Source of the DNA: CAVYUC01 sp963783085
GTDB taxonomy: Bacteria > Bacteroidota > Bacteroidia > Bacteroidales > Prolixibacteraceae
Length of the DNA stretch: 64,000 nt
Direction of reading: 5' to 3'
Assembly (NCBI GenBank): GCA_963783085.1
Contig: CAWAMJ010000010.1
Coordinates: 310,001 to 374,000, forward strand
Every line of letters starts with the position of its first letter. Position 1 is the stretch's first letter. A program made the position numbers and the translations under genes. Below are positions 35,492-44,866 of the stretch, piece after piece. The notes beneath the pieces were generated by a model, which had not been told where the DNA came from, made no database searches, and saw only the letters and a program-made list of their open reading frames with translations.

Positions 35492-36412
35492 ATGAAAAAA
35501 GTATTGATTGCCACTGAAAAACCATTTTCGCCGGTTGCAGTGAAAAGGATTGGCAAAGTTTTAAAAAAAGCCGGTTACCGAATGTTGTTGCTCGAAAATT
35601 ATACATCGCGGAACATGCTGCTTGAATCGGTGGCGAATGTTGATGCTGTAATTATCAGAAGCGATAAATTCGATCGTGAGGTACTGGAAGCTGCCAAAAA
35701 CCTGAAAATTGTAGTTAGGGCTGGCGCCGGTTACGATAATGTTGATTTGCAGGCAGCTACCGAAAAAGATGTGGTTGTGATGAATACGCCCGGCCAGAAT
35801 TCAAACGCAGTGGCTGAACTTGCCATTGGTTTGGCCATTTTTGGAATCCGAGAGTTTTTCAGCGGAAAAACAGGCGGTGAGCTCCGCGGCCGTACCCTCG
35901 GTTTGCACGGTTTTGGTTTTGTTGCCCGCAATGTATTCCGGATTGCCCGCGCCATGGGAATGAAAGTAATCGTTTACACCCGTTACAGCAAACATGCCGC
36001 GGCTGCCATTGGTTTGAAAGTGACCAATTCGCTGGAACAACTGTACGAAAAAAGCGATATCATTTCCATTCATGTGCCTGCAAAAGGGGAACATATTGGG
36101 TCGGTGACCTATGAGATACTTAAACATTTGAAAAACGACAGCATTATTATTAATACGGCCAGGAAAGAAGTTATAAATGAGGCCGACCTGATTCGGATTA
36201 TGGAAGAAAAACCGGGAATAAAATATCTGGCAGATGTAACTCCGGACAGCGAAAAAGTATTTACCGAAAAATTTAAAGAAAGGTACTTTTTTACACCCAA
36301 AAAAGCAGGGGCGCAAACTGCCGAGGCAAATACAAACGCTGGCGTTGCTGCCGCCGAACAAATTGTGGATTTCTTTGAAAAAGGCGATCAAACTTATAAA
36401 GTGAACGGATAA
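35492..36412 (+). CDS. serA: D-3-phosphoglycerate dehydrogenase-like oxidoreductase
   Basis: The first step of serine synthesis is expected here from its place between serC and DUF1015. The 306-residue D-2-hydroxyacid dehydrogenase has VVRAGAGYDNVDL (about 72-84, catalytic Arg), NAD-binding GLHGFGFVARNVFRI (about 133-147), and NTARKEVINEADL (about 218-230, with acidic Glu). The position usually holding the catalytic His (TPHxGA) reads FTPKKAGAQTAEA, i.e. Lys. I recall the same KK-GAQTAEAN pattern in other Bacteroidota SerA homologues. No ACT or ASB regulatory domain is present, so serine feedback through ACT is unlikely. Confidence 0.86.
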   Translation: MKKVLIATEKPFSPVAVKRIGKVLKKAGYRMLLLENYTSRNMLLESVANVDAVIIRSDKFDREVLEAAKNLKIVVRAGAGYDNVDLQAATEKDVVVMNTPGQNSNAVAELAIGLAIFGIREFFSGKTGGELRGRTLGLHGFGFVARNVFRIARAMGMKVIVYTRYSKHAAAAIGLKVTNSLEQLYEKSDIISIHVPAKGEHIGSVTYEILKHLKNDSIIINTARKEVINEADLIRIMEEKPGIKYLADVTPDSEKVFTEKFKERYFFTPKKAGAQTAEANTNAGVAAAEQIVDFFEKGDQTYKVNG

Positions 36413-36429
36413 CAAATAACATTAATACT

Positions 36430-37680
36430 ATGGCAAAGGTAAAACCATTTAAGGGACTTCGTCCGCCGAAAGAAATTGTTGAAGAACTGGCATGTCTGCC
36501 GTACGATGTGATGAATTCGGAAGAAGCGGCGAAAATAGCCAAAGGAAAACAAAAATCGCTGCTTCGGATAACCAAAGCTGAAATTGAAATTCCCGGCATT
36601 GAAGATGTTCATTCCGATGAAGTTTACCATAAAGCGAAAGATAATTTCGAAAAGTTTCAGGAAAAAGGCTGGCTGGTTCAGGACGAACATCCGCGCTATT
36701 ATATTTATGCGCAAACCATGTACGGCCGCACGCAATACGGAATTGTGGGCGCTGCTGCATGTCGCGATTATGAAGACGGAATTATAAAAAAACATGAACT
36801 TACCCGCCCCGAAAAAGAAGATGACCGGATGGTGCTCACCCGCTATTTAAATGCCAACATTGAGCCGGTTTTTTTTGCTTACAAAGCCGTTCCTGAAATC
36901 GACCAGATTGTGGAAAATGTGGTTAAGGAAAATCAACCGGTTTATGATTTCACAGCCGAAGACGGATTCAAACATCAGTTTTGGGTTGTTAACGACGATG
37001 ACAGAAATAAAAAACTGGAACGGCTTTTTATCAATAAAGTTCCTTATACTTACGTTGCCGACGGTCATCACCGGACAGCTGCTGCCGCTCGTATCGGGCT
37101 CGAAAAAACAGCGCAAAACCCGAATCATACCGGTGACGAGGAATACAACTATTTTATGGCTGTGCATTTTCCTGACGATCAACTTCAGATTATCGATTAC
37201 AACCGTGTTGTTACCGATTTGAACGGCCTTTCCGATGGTGAATTTCTGTTGAAACTTGAGAACGGATTTGATATCGAAAAAACTGGCCCGGAAATTTTTA
37301 AGCCGGGAAAACTGCACGAATTCGGCATGTACCTGTCGGGCAACTGGTATAAACTAACTGCGAAAGAAGAAACTTACAACGACTGGGATCCGATTGGGGT
37401 GCTCGACGTAACCATTTTGTCAAAACAGGTATTGGAACCTGTTCTCGATATTCAGGATTTGCGCACATCAAAACGGATTGATTTTGTTGGTGGAATCCGC
37501 GGTCTGGCTGAATTGAAAAGACGCGTCGATACAGGAGAAATGAAAGTGGCTTTTGCGCTCTACCCGGTTTCCATGCAACAACTCATCAACATTGCCGACA
37601 GCGGAAATATTATGCCGCCAAAAACGACCTGGTTCGAACCAAAACTGCGCTCGGGGCTGGTTATCCACAAGTTGGATTAA
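36430..37680 (+). CDS. DUF1015-family protein
   Basis: A 416-residue DUF1015 protein. Landmarks are VKPFKGLRPPKEIVEELACL (about 4-23), YAQTMYGRTQYGIVGA, the central YVADGHHRTAAAARIG (about 211-226) with paired His residues resembling a metal or nucleotide site, and the tail PPKTTWFEPKLRSGLVIHKL. It follows serA after 17 bases in the conserved serC-serA-DUF1015 order of Bacteroidota, implying a link to serine metabolism. Biochemical function is not established. A terminator lies 24 bases downstream. Confidence 0.9.
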   Translation: MAKVKPFKGLRPPKEIVEELACLPYDVMNSEEAAKIAKGKQKSLLRITKAEIEIPGIEDVHSDEVYHKAKDNFEKFQEKGWLVQDEHPRYYIYAQTMYGRTQYGIVGAAACRDYEDGIIKKHELTRPEKEDDRMVLTRYLNANIEPVFFAYKAVPEIDQIVENVVKENQPVYDFTAEDGFKHQFWVVNDDDRNKKLERLFINKVPYTYVADGHHRTAAAARIGLEKTAQNPNHTGDEEYNYFMAVHFPDDQLQIIDYNRVVTDLNGLSDGEFLLKLENGFDIEKTGPEIFKPGKLHEFGMYLSGNWYKLTAKEETYNDWDPIGVLDVTILSKQVLEPVLDIQDLRTSKRIDFVGGIRGLAELKRRVDTGEMKVAFALYPVSMQQLINIADSGNIMPPKTTWFEPKLRSGLVIHKLD

Positions 37681-37703
37681 TTCCGGTTTTCATTGTAGCC
37701 AGG

Positions 37704-37742
37704 GAAAGGATTTTACCGCAAATGAGGTAGGATCCTTTTTCT
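37704..37742 (+). terminator. Terminator after the serC-serA-DUF1015 operon
   Basis: GAAAGGATTTTACC (37704-37717) pairs with GGTAGGATCCTTTTT (37726-37740) with small mismatches; T-run at the end. Confidence 0.75.
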
Positions 37743-37809
37743 GTTTTCTGCGGTAATCCATCCGGTTTCCTTAAAAATTCGCTAATTTCAGGCTTTAAAA
37801 TTGTCATCC

Positions 37810-40785
37810 ATGAACATCGACGAAATTACACTGGCAGGTATTTACAAGAGCAGAAAAACCGATCGGGATATTTTCCAGGAACTCATGCCGTACAAAGTAA
37901 AAGAGGTTTTACTTATTGCCACCCTTTACGATTCTTATTCCATCGTTCGCGAAGGGCAGTTCAGCGACAAAATTTTTGGCGAATACCTGCAGTTAAATTT
38001 ATATGCTGCTCCGCGTTTTACCAGTGTAAATTCAAGGGAAGATGCGCTTTTAAACCTCGTACATTTCGATTTTGATTTAATCATTGTAATGGCTGGCCTC
38101 GATAAAGATGCCGCTGTAAAGATAGCCCGCGCCATCGGTAAAAAAAGGCCGCTTATTCCATTGTTGCTGCTGGCAAACAACAATTCCGATCTTCGCTATT
38201 TTCAGGCTGAAGGAAGAAAGCTCGATTTCATCGACCGCATTTTTGTGTGGAACGGAAATTCGAATGTATTCCTCGCCATGATAAAATATATTGAAGATAA
38301 AAAGAACGTGGCCCGCGATACGCAATACGGAAATGTGCGGGTGGTATTGCTCGTGGAAGACAGTATTCAGTATTATTCGCGGTACCTGCCGATGCTGTAC
38401 ACCACAATCATGACACAAACACAAATTTTGGTTCAGGAAGACGCCAAAGATGAATTGCACAAAATTCTGAAAATGCGCGCCCGTCCAAAAGTAATTTTGG
38501 TGGATAATTATGAGGATGCGGTGAGGATCATTAACAGTTATAAAAGGTACATGTTGTGTGTGATTTCCGACGTTAAATTCGAAAGAAACGGAAAAGACGA
38601 TAATGATGCAGGAATTGAATTGCTTCAGTATGCCAAAGAAACATTGCGTTATCCGATTCCTGTTTTGTTGCAGTCGCACGATATTGCCAATGCACAGCGG
38701 GCAAAAAGCATCGATGCCGATTTTATCAATAAAAATTCGGAAAGCCTGTCGATGGATATTTTGAATTTTCTGTACCGGCGGTTGGGTTTCGGAAATTTTG
38801 TGTTTAAAGCACAGGATGGAAAACCCATTGCCGAAGTGGAGAATTTGCAGGAGTTTCAGGATAAATTCAGGGTAATTCCGGCGGAAGCGCTGCTTTATCA
38901 CGGCAAAAGAAATTCATTTTCAACCTGGTTGATGGCACGCGGCGAAATTAATATGGCCGAGCAGTTGCGGCCGGTTAAAACCGAAGATTTTGATTCGGCC
39001 GAGGACCTGCGCCAATTTTGCCTGAACGTATTTCAACAGGTGCGGTATGCGAAACTAAAAGGCACCATCATAAATTTCGATCCTGAACTGGTTTTATCAA
39101 ACAGGCTTATCACCCGCCTCGCGAAAGGATCGCTGGGAGGCAAAGGCCGCGGCATCGCTTTTATCTGCAATTTTATTGAGAATATCGATTTTCAGAAACT
39201 TATTCCGGAAATGAACATTCGCATCCCTTCAACTGCAATTATTGGTGCCCTGGAATTCGACAAATTCGTTGAGATGAATAATTTATACGATGACATTTAT
39301 ACATTGAACGATTATGTGGCCGTTCGAAAACATTTTATGGAATCGGAGTTTGATGAAAAAGTGCAAGGCCGGTTAAGGGAATATCTGAAGGTGATGAAAA
39401 AGCCCATCGCAGTCCGCTCGTCCGGTTTATTCGAAGATTCGCTGCTGCAACCATTTTCCGGTGTTTATACCACCTATCTGATCCCAAACAACCATCCCGA
39501 TTTGGAAGTCCGGTACCAGCAGCTGGAAACTGCGGTGAAAATGGTATATGCCAGTATTTTCACCGATTCTGCGCGGGCCTATTTCGATGCTGTTAATTAT
39601 AAAATTGAAGAAGAAAAAATGGCTGTCATCATTCAGGAAGTGGTTGGTCATGAGCATAATAACAGGTATTATCCAAGTATCTCGGGTGTGGCGCAATCCT
39701 ACAATTATTACCCGATTTCACACATGCAGCCCGAAGATGGATTTTCTGTTGCAGCCGTTGGTTTGGGAACATACGTCGTTGGCGGCGAAAGCGCTTTCCG
39801 TTTTTGCCCGCGCTATCCAAACATCAATCCTACTTCCATGAAAGATCAGATTCGCGACTCGCAAAAGGAATTTTATGCCATCGATCTTTCGCAAAATGAC
39901 TTCGATTTGGCAACAGAAGGCGAAGAAGCTGCCGTTAAAAAATACCGGATTCGCGAGGCAGAAGCAGACGGGACGCTCAATTATTCAGCTTCAACCTATA
40001 ATTTGCAAGATGATGATTTGGTCCCGGGAATTCAAGGCAAAGGACCCCGAATTATCGATTTTGCAAACATCCTGAAATACAATTACCTGCCGCTGGCCGA
40101 TACGTTGCAGTTGCTGCTGAAATTGTTCAAAGAAGCAATGGGTTCGCCGGTTGAAATTGAATATGCCGTCGATCTAAAACCTACTGAAAATAATTTGCCT
40201 TCGTTTTACTTGTTACAAATAAAACCGCTGATCCGGGTGGAACATCAGGTTGACATTGATTTGGGTTCGGTGGAAGACGAACGGGTTTTTATGTATGCCG
40301 AACGCGGTATGGGGAATGGTAAAATTGAAGGTGTTCAGGACGTTGTATATGTTGACCCTGAAAAATTCGACAAAATGAAAACGCGGCAGATTGCTCAGGA
40401 AATCAACCAGTTGAATAGCTTTTTCGAGGAAGAGGACAAAGACTACATTCTTATCGGGCCGGGCAGGTGGGGGTCCCGTGATCCATATACGGGAATTCCG
40501 GTGTCGTGGGCAAACATTTCAAAAGCACGGATTATCATTGAAATGGGCTTGCCCGATTTTCCGCTGGATGCCTCACTGGGATCGCATTTTTTCCACAATG
40601 TAACTTCCATGAATGTTGGTTATTTTTCAGTTCCGCATAATTCCGGCGATTCAAAACTCCAAATGGAAGCTTTAAAATCAAAAAAGGTGGTGAACAAAAC
40701 CGAATTCGTCAACCATGTGCGCTTTGAAAAACCATTGACAATTCTGATGAACGGCAAAGAACGAAGAGCCTTAATCCATTGTTAA
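37810..40785 (+). CDS. Receiver-like domains fused to a PEP/pyruvate-binding ATP-grasp kinase
   Basis: A 991-residue multidomain protein. Residues about 30-155 resemble a degenerate receiver (KEVLLIATLYDSYSIVREG, FDLIIVMAGLDKDAAV). A second receiver follows, with RVVLLVEDS (from 177) and a phospho-acceptor Asp254 in MLCVISDVKF. Residues about 520-850 form a PPDK_N/PEP-synthase ATP-grasp region (KPIAVRSSGLFEDSLLQPFSG near 530), and YILIGPGRWGSRDPYTGIP lies near 880. The swivelling phosphohistidine domain and PEP barrel of PPDK/PpsA are missing, so it is not a complete PEP synthase. The ATG at 37810 is chosen over the in-frame TTG at 37801. The protein looks like a signalling or regulatory kinase; its substrate is unknown. 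Similar proteins are annotated in Bacteroidota as PEP/pyruvate-binding proteins. Confidence 0.85.
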   Translation: MNIDEITLAGIYKSRKTDRDIFQELMPYKVKEVLLIATLYDSYSIVREGQFSDKIFGEYLQLNLYAAPRFTSVNSREDALLNLVHFDFDLIIVMAGLDKDAAVKIARAIGKKRPLIPLLLLANNNSDLRYFQAEGRKLDFIDRIFVWNGNSNVFLAMIKYIEDKKNVARDTQYGNVRVVLLVEDSIQYYSRYLPMLYTTIMTQTQILVQEDAKDELHKILKMRARPKVILVDNYEDAVRIINSYKRYMLCVISDVKFERNGKDDNDAGIELLQYAKETLRYPIPVLLQSHDIANAQRAKSIDADFINKNSESLSMDILNFLYRRLGFGNFVFKAQDGKPIAEVENLQEFQDKFRVIPAEALLYHGKRNSFSTWLMARGEINMAEQLRPVKTEDFDSAEDLRQFCLNVFQQVRYAKLKGTIINFDPELVLSNRLITRLAKGSLGGKGRGIAFICNFIENIDFQKLIPEMNIRIPSTAIIGALEFDKFVEMNNLYDDIYTLNDYVAVRKHFMESEFDEKVQGRLREYLKVMKKPIAVRSSGLFEDSLLQPFSGVYTTYLIPNNHPDLEVRYQQLETAVKMVYASIFTDSARAYFDAVNYKIEEEKMAVIIQEVVGHEHNNRYYPSISGVAQSYNYYPISHMQPEDGFSVAAVGLGTYVVGGESAFRFCPRYPNINPTSMKDQIRDSQKEFYAIDLSQNDFDLATEGEEAAVKKYRIREAEADGTLNYSASTYNLQDDDLVPGIQGKGPRIIDFANILKYNYLPLADTLQLLLKLFKEAMGSPVEIEYAVDLKPTENNLPSFYLLQIKPLIRVEHQVDIDLGSVEDERVFMYAERGMGNGKIEGVQDVVYVDPEKFDKMKTRQIAQEINQLNSFFEEEDKDYILIGPGRWGSRDPYTGIPVSWANISKARIIIEMGLPDFPLDASLGSHFFHNVTSMNVGYFSVPHNSGDSKLQMEALKSKKVVNKTEFVNHVRFEKPLTILMNGKERRALIHC

Positions 40786-40911
40786 TCAGGTTGCGACGTC
40801 TGTTTTTAGTGATTCTGGAAAATTAGAATTAAATTATAACAGGAAGTGTTAACAAATTTTCAATCTATTCTAAAACAGGTTTATTAATCTTCAGCTTTTC
40901 ATTTTTAAAAC

Positions 40912-40919
40912 TATCTTTG
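40912..40919 (+). promoter_or_regulatory. -7 element upstream of the membrane pyrophosphatase
   Basis: TATCTTTG (TAnnTTTG), about 130 bases before the ATG. A short hairpin CGGAAAA/TTTTCCG follows it in the leader. Confidence 0.4.
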
Positions 40920-41047
40920 TCTGCCGGAAAATTTTTTCCGCCATAAAAACCGAAAAATCAGACATAAAGAGCTAAGTTTCATTTAATAATAATTTAATTG
41001 TAAGTAATCTAAACCGTAACATCAGTTACATAAAAAATTATCATCTT

Positions 41048-43342
41048 ATGAGTAACATTTTCTTATTAGTTCCAATTGCCTCCATTCTGGCGTTGGTATT
41101 TGCCTGGGTATTCTTCAAATCGATGATGAAGAATTCTGAAGGTACGCCGCGCATGAAAGAAATTGCGCAGTATGTAAGAGAAGGTGCAATGGCTTATCTC
41201 AGAAGACAGTACAAAGTAGTTGCAATCGTTTTTGTTGTTTTGTTCATACTGCTGTTAATTATGGCCTATTTCCGGGTTCAGAACCCATTTGTGCCGATCG
41301 CATTTTTAACCGGTGGTTTCTTTTCCGGATTATGCGGATTTTTAGGTATGAAAACAGCCACATTTGCTTCGGCAAGGACTGCACACGGAGCTTCGCAGTC
41401 GCTGAACAAAGGTCTGCAGGTAGCTTTCCGGAGCGGTGCTGTAATGGGGTTGGTTGTGGTAGGTTTTGCCCTGTTGGATATTGCCGCATGGTACTGGTTT
41501 TTAAATACCATAATTTTTTCATCGGAGCATTTAGCAAATGGTCTTCAATTTGCCGGATTGACTTTCGTACATGAAGGTACAACCGAAGCTCAAAAACTGG
41601 TCGAAATTACTACCACGATGTTGACGTTCGGAATGGGTGCTTCCACTCAGGCATTGTTTGCACGTGTTGGCGGTGGCATCTATACGAAAGCAGCCGATGT
41701 TGGGGCCGACCTCGTTGGAAAAGTGGAAGCAGGAATTCCGGAAGATGATCCGCGCAACCCTGCTACAATCGCCGACAATGTTGGCGATAACGTTGGCGAC
41801 GTTGCCGGTATGGGCGCCGACCTTTACGAAAGTTATGCCGGTTCTATTTTAGCAACTGCAGCACTGGGCGCCGCGCTTCCTGCAATCGCATTATCCGATA
41901 CAGGCATCGACGCGGTGAAAGCCGTTACTGCGCCAATGATTGTTGCCGCCATCGGAATTATCCTTTCCATTATCGGAATTTTTATGGTTCGCACTAAAGA
42001 ATCTGCGACGCAGAAAAATCTTTTGAATGCCCTTTTGCTTGGCACAGGCGGAAGTTCCGCATTAATTCTGCTTGCAATGGTTGGCCTTGCCGCTTTAGGA
42101 TGGGTAACCTGGGGAATTTTCTGGGCTGTTGTTATTGGTTTGGCCGCCGGAGTAATTATCGGACAGGCAACAGAATATTTTACTTCGGATGAATACAAAC
42201 CCACGAAAGGAATCGCCAGACAAGCTCAGCAAGGGCCGGCAACTACCATAATCGACGGTCTTGCAGTTGGGATGTATTCAACCTGGATTCCGGTAGTCAC
42301 CATTGTTTTGGGAATCATGGGATCTTTCTGGGCAGCCGGTGGTGCGCAACATTTTGCAATGGGGGTTTACGGAATTGGTTTTGCCGCTGTTGGTATGCTG
42401 TCAACACTCGGAATTACACTCGCAACCGACGCTTTCGGACCAATTGCCGACAACGCAGGTGGTAACGCGGAAATGTCGGAACTGGATCCGGTGGTGCGTG
42501 AACGTACTGACGCGCTTGATATGCTTGGAAATACAACGGCCGCAACCGGAAAAGGTTTTGCAATTGGCTCGGCTGCGCTTACTGCAATGGCTCTGATTTC
42601 AGCTTATATGGAAGAAGTTCGGCTGTGGTTCGACCGCATTGCATCTGCCGGCGAAGGTTTTGTTACCAAAGGGCAGTATGTTTTTTATAACGATGTGGCC
42701 CCGGCTGTGGAAGAAGGAGTTAAAGTTGTGAAAATTTCAGCCGCTTCGGTTAAAGATTTCTCTGCAGCTTATGATATTACGCTTTTCAACCCATTATTTT
42801 TGGGAGGCTTGTTTCTTGGTTCGATGATGGCGTTCGTATTCAGCGCCATGACCATGAAAGCTGTAGGTCGTGCTGCTGGTGCAATGGTTGACGAAGTTCG
42901 TCGCCAATTCCGTGAAATTAAAGGAATTTTGGAAGGAACAGGCGTACCGGAATATGCAAAATGCGTTGAAATTTCAACAATAGGTGCACAGAGAGAAATG
43001 CTGCTGCCGTCGTTGGTAGCGATTATCGTTCCGGTTGTTGTTGGCGCTACAATGGGAGTTGCAGGCGTTATCGGGTTGCTTGCCGGTGGTTTGACTGCCG
43101 GTTTCACGCTTGCCGTATTTATGAATAATGCAGGCGGCGCCTGGGATAATGCAAAAAAATACATCGAAAAAGGAAATTATGGCGGCAAAGGAAGCGATGC
43201 TCATAAAGCCGGTGTGGTTGGTGATACTGTTGGCGATCCGTTCAAAGATACATCGGGTCCGTCGCTTAACATTTTAATTAAGCTGATGACAATGGTTTCG
43301 GTTGTTATGGCCGGTCTTACCGTTACTTTAAGCTTGCTCTGA
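41048..43342 (+). CDS. hppA: Membrane-bound K+-dependent-type sodium/proton-translocating pyrophosphatase
   Basis: Hydrolyses cytoplasmic PPi and pumps Na+ and/or H+ across the inner membrane. The 764-residue protein has about 16 hydrophobic helices, the PPi-binding DVGADLVGKVE (from about residue 216), DPRNPATIADNVGDNVGDVAGMG, and the C-terminal GDTVGDPFKDTSGPSLNILIKL. In GNTTAATGKGFAIGSAAL (about 494-511) the Ala in GNTTA is the residue of K+-dependent enzymes (Lys in K+-independent ones). It is therefore probably a K+-requiring, possibly Na+-coupled pump (inference from known family determinants). A perfect terminator follows. Confidence 0.95.
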   Translation: MSNIFLLVPIASILALVFAWVFFKSMMKNSEGTPRMKEIAQYVREGAMAYLRRQYKVVAIVFVVLFILLLIMAYFRVQNPFVPIAFLTGGFFSGLCGFLGMKTATFASARTAHGASQSLNKGLQVAFRSGAVMGLVVVGFALLDIAAWYWFLNTIIFSSEHLANGLQFAGLTFVHEGTTEAQKLVEITTTMLTFGMGASTQALFARVGGGIYTKAADVGADLVGKVEAGIPEDDPRNPATIADNVGDNVGDVAGMGADLYESYAGSILATAALGAALPAIALSDTGIDAVKAVTAPMIVAAIGIILSIIGIFMVRTKESATQKNLLNALLLGTGGSSALILLAMVGLAALGWVTWGIFWAVVIGLAAGVIIGQATEYFTSDEYKPTKGIARQAQQGPATTIIDGLAVGMYSTWIPVVTIVLGIMGSFWAAGGAQHFAMGVYGIGFAAVGMLSTLGITLATDAFGPIADNAGGNAEMSELDPVVRERTDALDMLGNTTAATGKGFAIGSAALTAMALISAYMEEVRLWFDRIASAGEGFVTKGQYVFYNDVAPAVEEGVKVVKISAASVKDFSAAYDITLFNPLFLGGLFLGSMMAFVFSAMTMKAVGRAAGAMVDEVRRQFREIKGILEGTGVPEYAKCVEISTIGAQREMLLPSLVAIIVPVVVGATMGVAGVIGLLAGGLTAGFTLAVFMNNAGGAWDNAKKYIEKGNYGGKGSDAHKAGVVGDTVGDPFKDTSGPSLNILIKLMTMVSVVMAGLTVTLSLL

Positions 43343-43363
43343 CAAGCTATACCGAAATAGGGG

Positions 43364-43401
43364 AAAGGCCATCCGGTGTAAAATTCGGATGGCCTTTTTT
43401 T
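43364..43401 (+). terminator. Terminator after the pyrophosphatase gene
   Basis: Perfect 12-bp stem AAAGGCCATCCG (43364-43375)/CGGATGGCCTTT (43386-43397), 10-base loop, then T-run. Confidence 0.93.
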
Positions 43402-43515
43402 ATGGCTGGCCCTCATTGCGTTCCATTTTATTTAAAATGGTTCTTGAACAAATTAATTCTATTTTTAGTTAATCTTTCAAAAAATGAAAATGAATTAACT
43501 TATAAAAATTGAAAT

Positions 43516-44530
43516 ATGGCAGATCTAACAACAACCTACATGGGTGTAAAACTTAAAAATCCCCTCATTCTCGGAGCCTGTAATCTCGTATCGAAACCTG
43601 ATGTTATCCGTCAGATTAACGAAGCCGGAATTGGAGCCATCGTTTATCGTTCGTTGTTTGAAGAGCAGATTCAACTGGAAAACCTCCAGTTGTCGGAAGA
43701 ATTAAACGAGTACAACGAAAGGCATGCTGAAATGATTAATATCTTTCCCGATGTGGAACATGCCGGGCCCAAGGAACATTTATACAACGTTGAGAAATTG
43801 AAAAAGAGCGTTGATATTCCCGTTTTTGCAAGCCTGAATGCCATTTATGAACCAACATGGGTTGAATATGCAAAAGAGCTGGAAAATACCGGGGTCGACG
43901 GATTGGAACTGAATTTATACGCTGTTCCCGGATATTTCGAAGTGGACGGTCAAGCCATCGAAGAGAAACAGGTGCAAATCGTTCAGGCTGTGAAGAAAGC
44001 CGTAAACATTCCGGTGAGTGTAAAAATGAGTCTGTTTTATACTAATCCCTTGAATTTTATTAAGAAAGTGGATGAAGCAGGCGCCGATGCTTTTGTGCTA
44101 TTTCAATCGTTTTTTTCAACCGGAAATTGATATTGATAAAGAAGAATTTTATTATCCGTGGGAATTGAGTAATCCGAAAGACCACATGATGGGACTCCGG
44201 TTTGCCGGGCTCCTGTATGGAAACCTCGACGGCAGTATTTGTGCAAGCCGCGGAATTTACACATCCAAAGATGTGATAAAAATGATTATGGCAGGCGCCG
44301 ACGCTGTGCAGATAGTTAGTACCGTTTATAAAAATCAACCGGCAGTTATTTCAACAATCCTGAAAGAAATAAACGATTGGATGGATAAAAAAGAATTCAA
44401 GACACTGGATGATTTCAGGGGAAAACTCGCGCGACAGAATATGAAAGATCCATTTTCCTATCAACGGGCACAGTATGTGGATATTCTTATGAAATCAGAA
44501 TCGATCTTCAAAAAATACCCGATGGTATAA
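43516..44530 (+). pseudogene. Dihydroorotate dehydrogenase-like protein, frameshifted
   Basis: The N-terminal 195 residues (MADLTTTYMGVKLKNPLILG, DGLELNLYAVP, IPVSVKMSLFYTNPL) and the C-terminal 145 residues (FNRFFQPEIDIDKEE, GLRFAGLLYGNLDGS, GADAVQIVSTVYKN) belong to one PyrD-like flavoprotein of about 338 residues but lie in different frames. They join at 44101-44103: one T too many in CTA-TTT-CAATCG turns the expected FVLFNRFFQP into FVLFQSFFSTGN-stop. Removing one T restores a full family protein. Family members reside in the cytoplasm and act on dihydroorotate-type or unknown substrates. Only one lesion is seen, so a sequencing error is as likely as a true mutation. Confidence 0.85.
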
Positions 44531-44861
44531 TTGGTAAAAAACTGGAAAAAAATTACAGTGAAACAGGGACCGGGCGTTCCTGTTTTTTTATTGGAATCCG
44601 TCAGCAATTTATGTTGTTACCCAATGTTTTGCCTACCCGGACGTAAGAAAAACGGATAGTTAAATCCAGTATTTATCCGGCACATTTCAGTATTTTATTT
44701 GCCGGCTCATCCAATCGAAATCATTTACTTTGAATCATCTGAAACGAAAGTTAAAAAGATTGAAGAAACAGAGGATTTACAAATCCACAGGTTATCTGGG
44801 AAAGGTTGGTTTTTTTATAAGTTAGGACGTTAAAACTGCTCTGGTTTAATCAGGGCAGTTT
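44531..44861. other. Gap between converging genes
   Basis: It holds two hairpin terminators (44561-44590 and 44832-44866). Between them I see no open frame of coding character. Confidence 0.5.
44561..44590 (+). terminator. Terminator after the DHOD-like gene
   Basis: AAACAGGGAC (44561-44570) pairs with GTTCCTGTTT (44576-44585, one G-T wobble), 5-base loop CGGGC, then T-run. Closely resembles the hairpin at 29229. Confidence 0.85.
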
Positions 44862-44866
44862 TTATT
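44832..44866. terminator. Bidirectional terminator
   Basis: AAAACTGCTCTG (44832-44843) pairs with CAGGGCAGTTTT (44851-44862, one wobble), with T/A tracts on both sides. It abuts the stop codon of the minus-strand gene. Confidence 0.75.

Noticed and set aside
43516..44530. Programmed frameshift in the DHOD-like gene
   Set aside because: The shift site is a plain CTA-TTT-CAA run with no slippery heptamer or downstream structure; a stray T is simpler.
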